From positions 1 to 5,460 of the forward strand of contig JAUYMV010000232.1 in NCBI GenBank assembly GCA_030698645.1: DNA of 5,460 bases, in the 5' to 3' direction. The translations under genes were made by a program, and so were the position numbers. Source of the stretch: Mesorhizobium sp. (GTDB lineage Bacteria > Pseudomonadota > Alphaproteobacteria > Rhizobiales > Rhizobiaceae). Positions 4,362 to 5,460 of the stretch are shown here, in pieces. The notes beneath the pieces were generated by a model. The model was not told the origin of the DNA. It ran no database searches and saw only the letters and a list, made by a program, of their open reading frames with translations. Position 1 is the stretch's first letter. Every line of letters begins with the position of its first letter.

Positions 4362-5460
4362 TCACGTGGTCGGGCGCCGGATCTGCATAGAGGTCCTCGA
4401 CGAGGTGCGCGCGCGCGGCCATCACCGCGCGCTGGTTGATGGACCCCTTGTCGGTCACCTCATGCGCGTCGATCGACGCCGGACTGTCGAGGACGATCAC
4501 GCGCTCCACCCGGTTCGAACTGCCGGTGGATTTCGCGGCCAGCGCGTCGAGGCGGTTCCGGATGGAGGCCCTGACGGCTGGATGATGCGCCAGCCGCGCC
4601 TCGTCTGCGCCGGCAAGCTCCGGGTCGATCTTGCGGGTGGCGTCGACATCGAGCACCAGCAGCGCGCCGATATGGTTGCGGTCGAGTCCCGTCAGCACGG
4701 CATCCCTGACATAGGGCGCCATGGCCGCGATGAGTCCGACGCGCACGCCCGCCATGTTGACCCAGGTGCCGGTCGACAGCTTGAAGTCTTCCGAGACGCG
4801 GCCGTCGAACACGAACCCCTTCGACACGTCCTGCGCATCGACGAACTTCAGCGCGTCGCCGATGCGGTAGAATCCTTCCTCGTCGAAGCACTCGGCCGTC
4901 TTGTCGGGCTGGCGCCAGTAGCCGGGCGTGATGTTCGGGCCTTTCAGCCGCAGTTCCAGCTTCTCGCTGTTCTCGACCAGCTTCATCTCCATGTCCGGCG
5001 CGGGCAGCCCGACTTCGCCCGGGCGGTTGACCGGCCAAGTGGTGGTGAAGGCGAAGGGCGACGTCTCGGTCGAGCCGTAGCCGGTGATGATCATGATCTT
5101 CTCGCCCGTCGTCTCGACGGCGAGCCGCTCCAGCGTGTCCCAGACATGCTTCGACAGGCTGGCGCCGGCATATTGCAGGACCTTGACGCGCGAGAAGAAC
5201 CGCTCGCGCAGCGCCGCGTTGGTCTCCAGATGCTCGCACAGCATCTCGTAGCCCTTCGGCACGTTGAAATAGAGCGTCGGCGCGATGTCGGTCAGGTTGC
5301 GCACCGTTTTGGCGATGCCCGTCGGCGTCGGCGAGCCGTCGTCGATATAAAGCGTACCGCCATTGTAGAGCGCGATGCCGAAATTGTGGTTGCCGCCGGC
5401 GGTGTGGTTCCATGGCAGCCAGTCGACCAGCACCGGCGGCTCGTCCTGCAGGAAGGCCAT
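4336..5460 (-). CDS. fcs: Feruloyl-CoA synthetase-type acyl-CoA ligase, C-terminal part (5' end outside window)
   Basis: An AMP-forming ligase that would activate ferulate, p-coumarate or a similar aryl acid with ATP and CoA in the cytosol. The visible 374 residues include LVDWLPWNHTAGGNHNFGIA (11-30), which I recognise from feruloyl-CoA synthetases, YFNVPKGYEM (64-73), the adenylate motif TGYGSTET (126-133), YRIGD (198-202), FDGRVSEDFKLSTGTWVNMA (218-237) and, near the end, EVTDKGSIN (334-342), whose Lys338 fits the catalytic lysine of the C-terminal domain. The ATG at 5460 is internal: family members run to roughly 600 residues and the N-terminal third with the phosphate-binding TSGSTG-type loop is absent here. 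The short C-terminal tail VIVAARRAT lies in a tandem repeat. First visible gene of the presumed operon with thiolase and thioesterase. The class is firm; ferulate against p-coumarate preference is not decided by the sequence. Confidence 0.9.
   Translation of the reverse strand: MAFLQDEPPVLVDWLPWNHTAGGNHNFGIALYNGGTLYIDDGSPTPTGIAKTVRNLTDIAPTLYFNVPKGYEMLCEHLETNAALRERFFSRVKVLQYAGASLSKHVWDTLERLAVETTGEKIMIITGYGSTETSPFAFTTTWPVNRPGEVGLPAPDMEMKLVENSEKLELRLKGPNITPGYWRQPDKTAECFDEEGFYRIGDALKFVDAQDVSKGFVFDGRVSEDFKLSTGTWVNMAGVRVGLIAAMAPYVRDAVLTGLDRNHIGALLVLDVDATRKIDPELAGADEARLAHHPAVRASIRNRLDALAAKSTGSSNRVERVIVLDSPASIDAHEVTDKGSINQRAVMAARAHLVEDLYADPAPDHVIVAARRAT

Noticed and set aside
4460..5413. 317-codon - strand frame inside the ligase region
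   Set aside because: It is an alternative frame of the ligase with His/Arg-rich translation and no recognisable domain.
5458..5460. ATG at the right edge as the true ligase start
   Set aside because: The protein would lack the N-terminal part with the ATP-phosphate-binding loop; the frame stays open to the edge, so the ATG is taken as an internal methionine.

Overview
The window comes from a GC-rich, tightly packed genome. Its codon use, its gene content and a rhizobial-type palindromic repeat (core CCTCGGGCTTGTCCCGAGG) suggest an alphaproteobacterium of the Hyphomicrobiales, probably close to Mesorhizobium or other Phyllobacteriaceae. That placement is an inference, because no rRNA or other marker gene is present.

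Left edge (1-720, + strand): the end of an unidentified helical protein overlaps by 4 bases a 175-residue membrane-anchored protein. Their size, topology and general pattern faintly resemble FlgN and FliL of the flagellum, but neither assignment is firm.

Centre and right (731-5460): a catabolic cluster for aromatic acids of the hydroxycinnamate type (ferulate, p-coumarate). On the - strand, reading from the right edge, are the C-terminal part of a feruloyl-CoA synthetase-type ligase, a thiolase, and a hotdog thioesterase that closely resembles 4-hydroxybenzoyl-CoA thioesterase. The thioesterase start codon overlaps the thiolase stop codon (TGATG). A MarR-family regulator on the + strand runs convergently toward this operon. 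Divergent from the regulator is a - strand crotonase (enoyl-CoA hydratase family).

Taken together, the enzymes fit a CoA-dependent beta-oxidative shortening: ligase (acid to cinnamoyl-CoA), hydratase, an oxidation step not encoded here, thiolase (release of acetyl-CoA), then thioesterase (release of free 4-hydroxybenzoate or vanillate). The MarR protein is the likely repressor, relieved by an aromatic acyl-CoA. A 21-bp near-palindrome (ATTGTTCTA-GGA-TATAACAAT) beside the crotonase start is its probable operator.

Non-coding structure: the 243-bp gap between the convergent regulator and thioesterase genes is largely filled by a RIME/REP-like mosaic element with perfect 31-bp inverted repeats, an extra tandem partial copy and a nested central hairpin. 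A 23-bp tandem repeat makes up the 3' end of the ligase gene and the ligase-thiolase gap. I found no tRNA, rRNA, CRISPR array, transposase or phage gene. I see no clearly new system. The points most worth following up are the operator, the beta-oxidative gene set and the two repeat structures.
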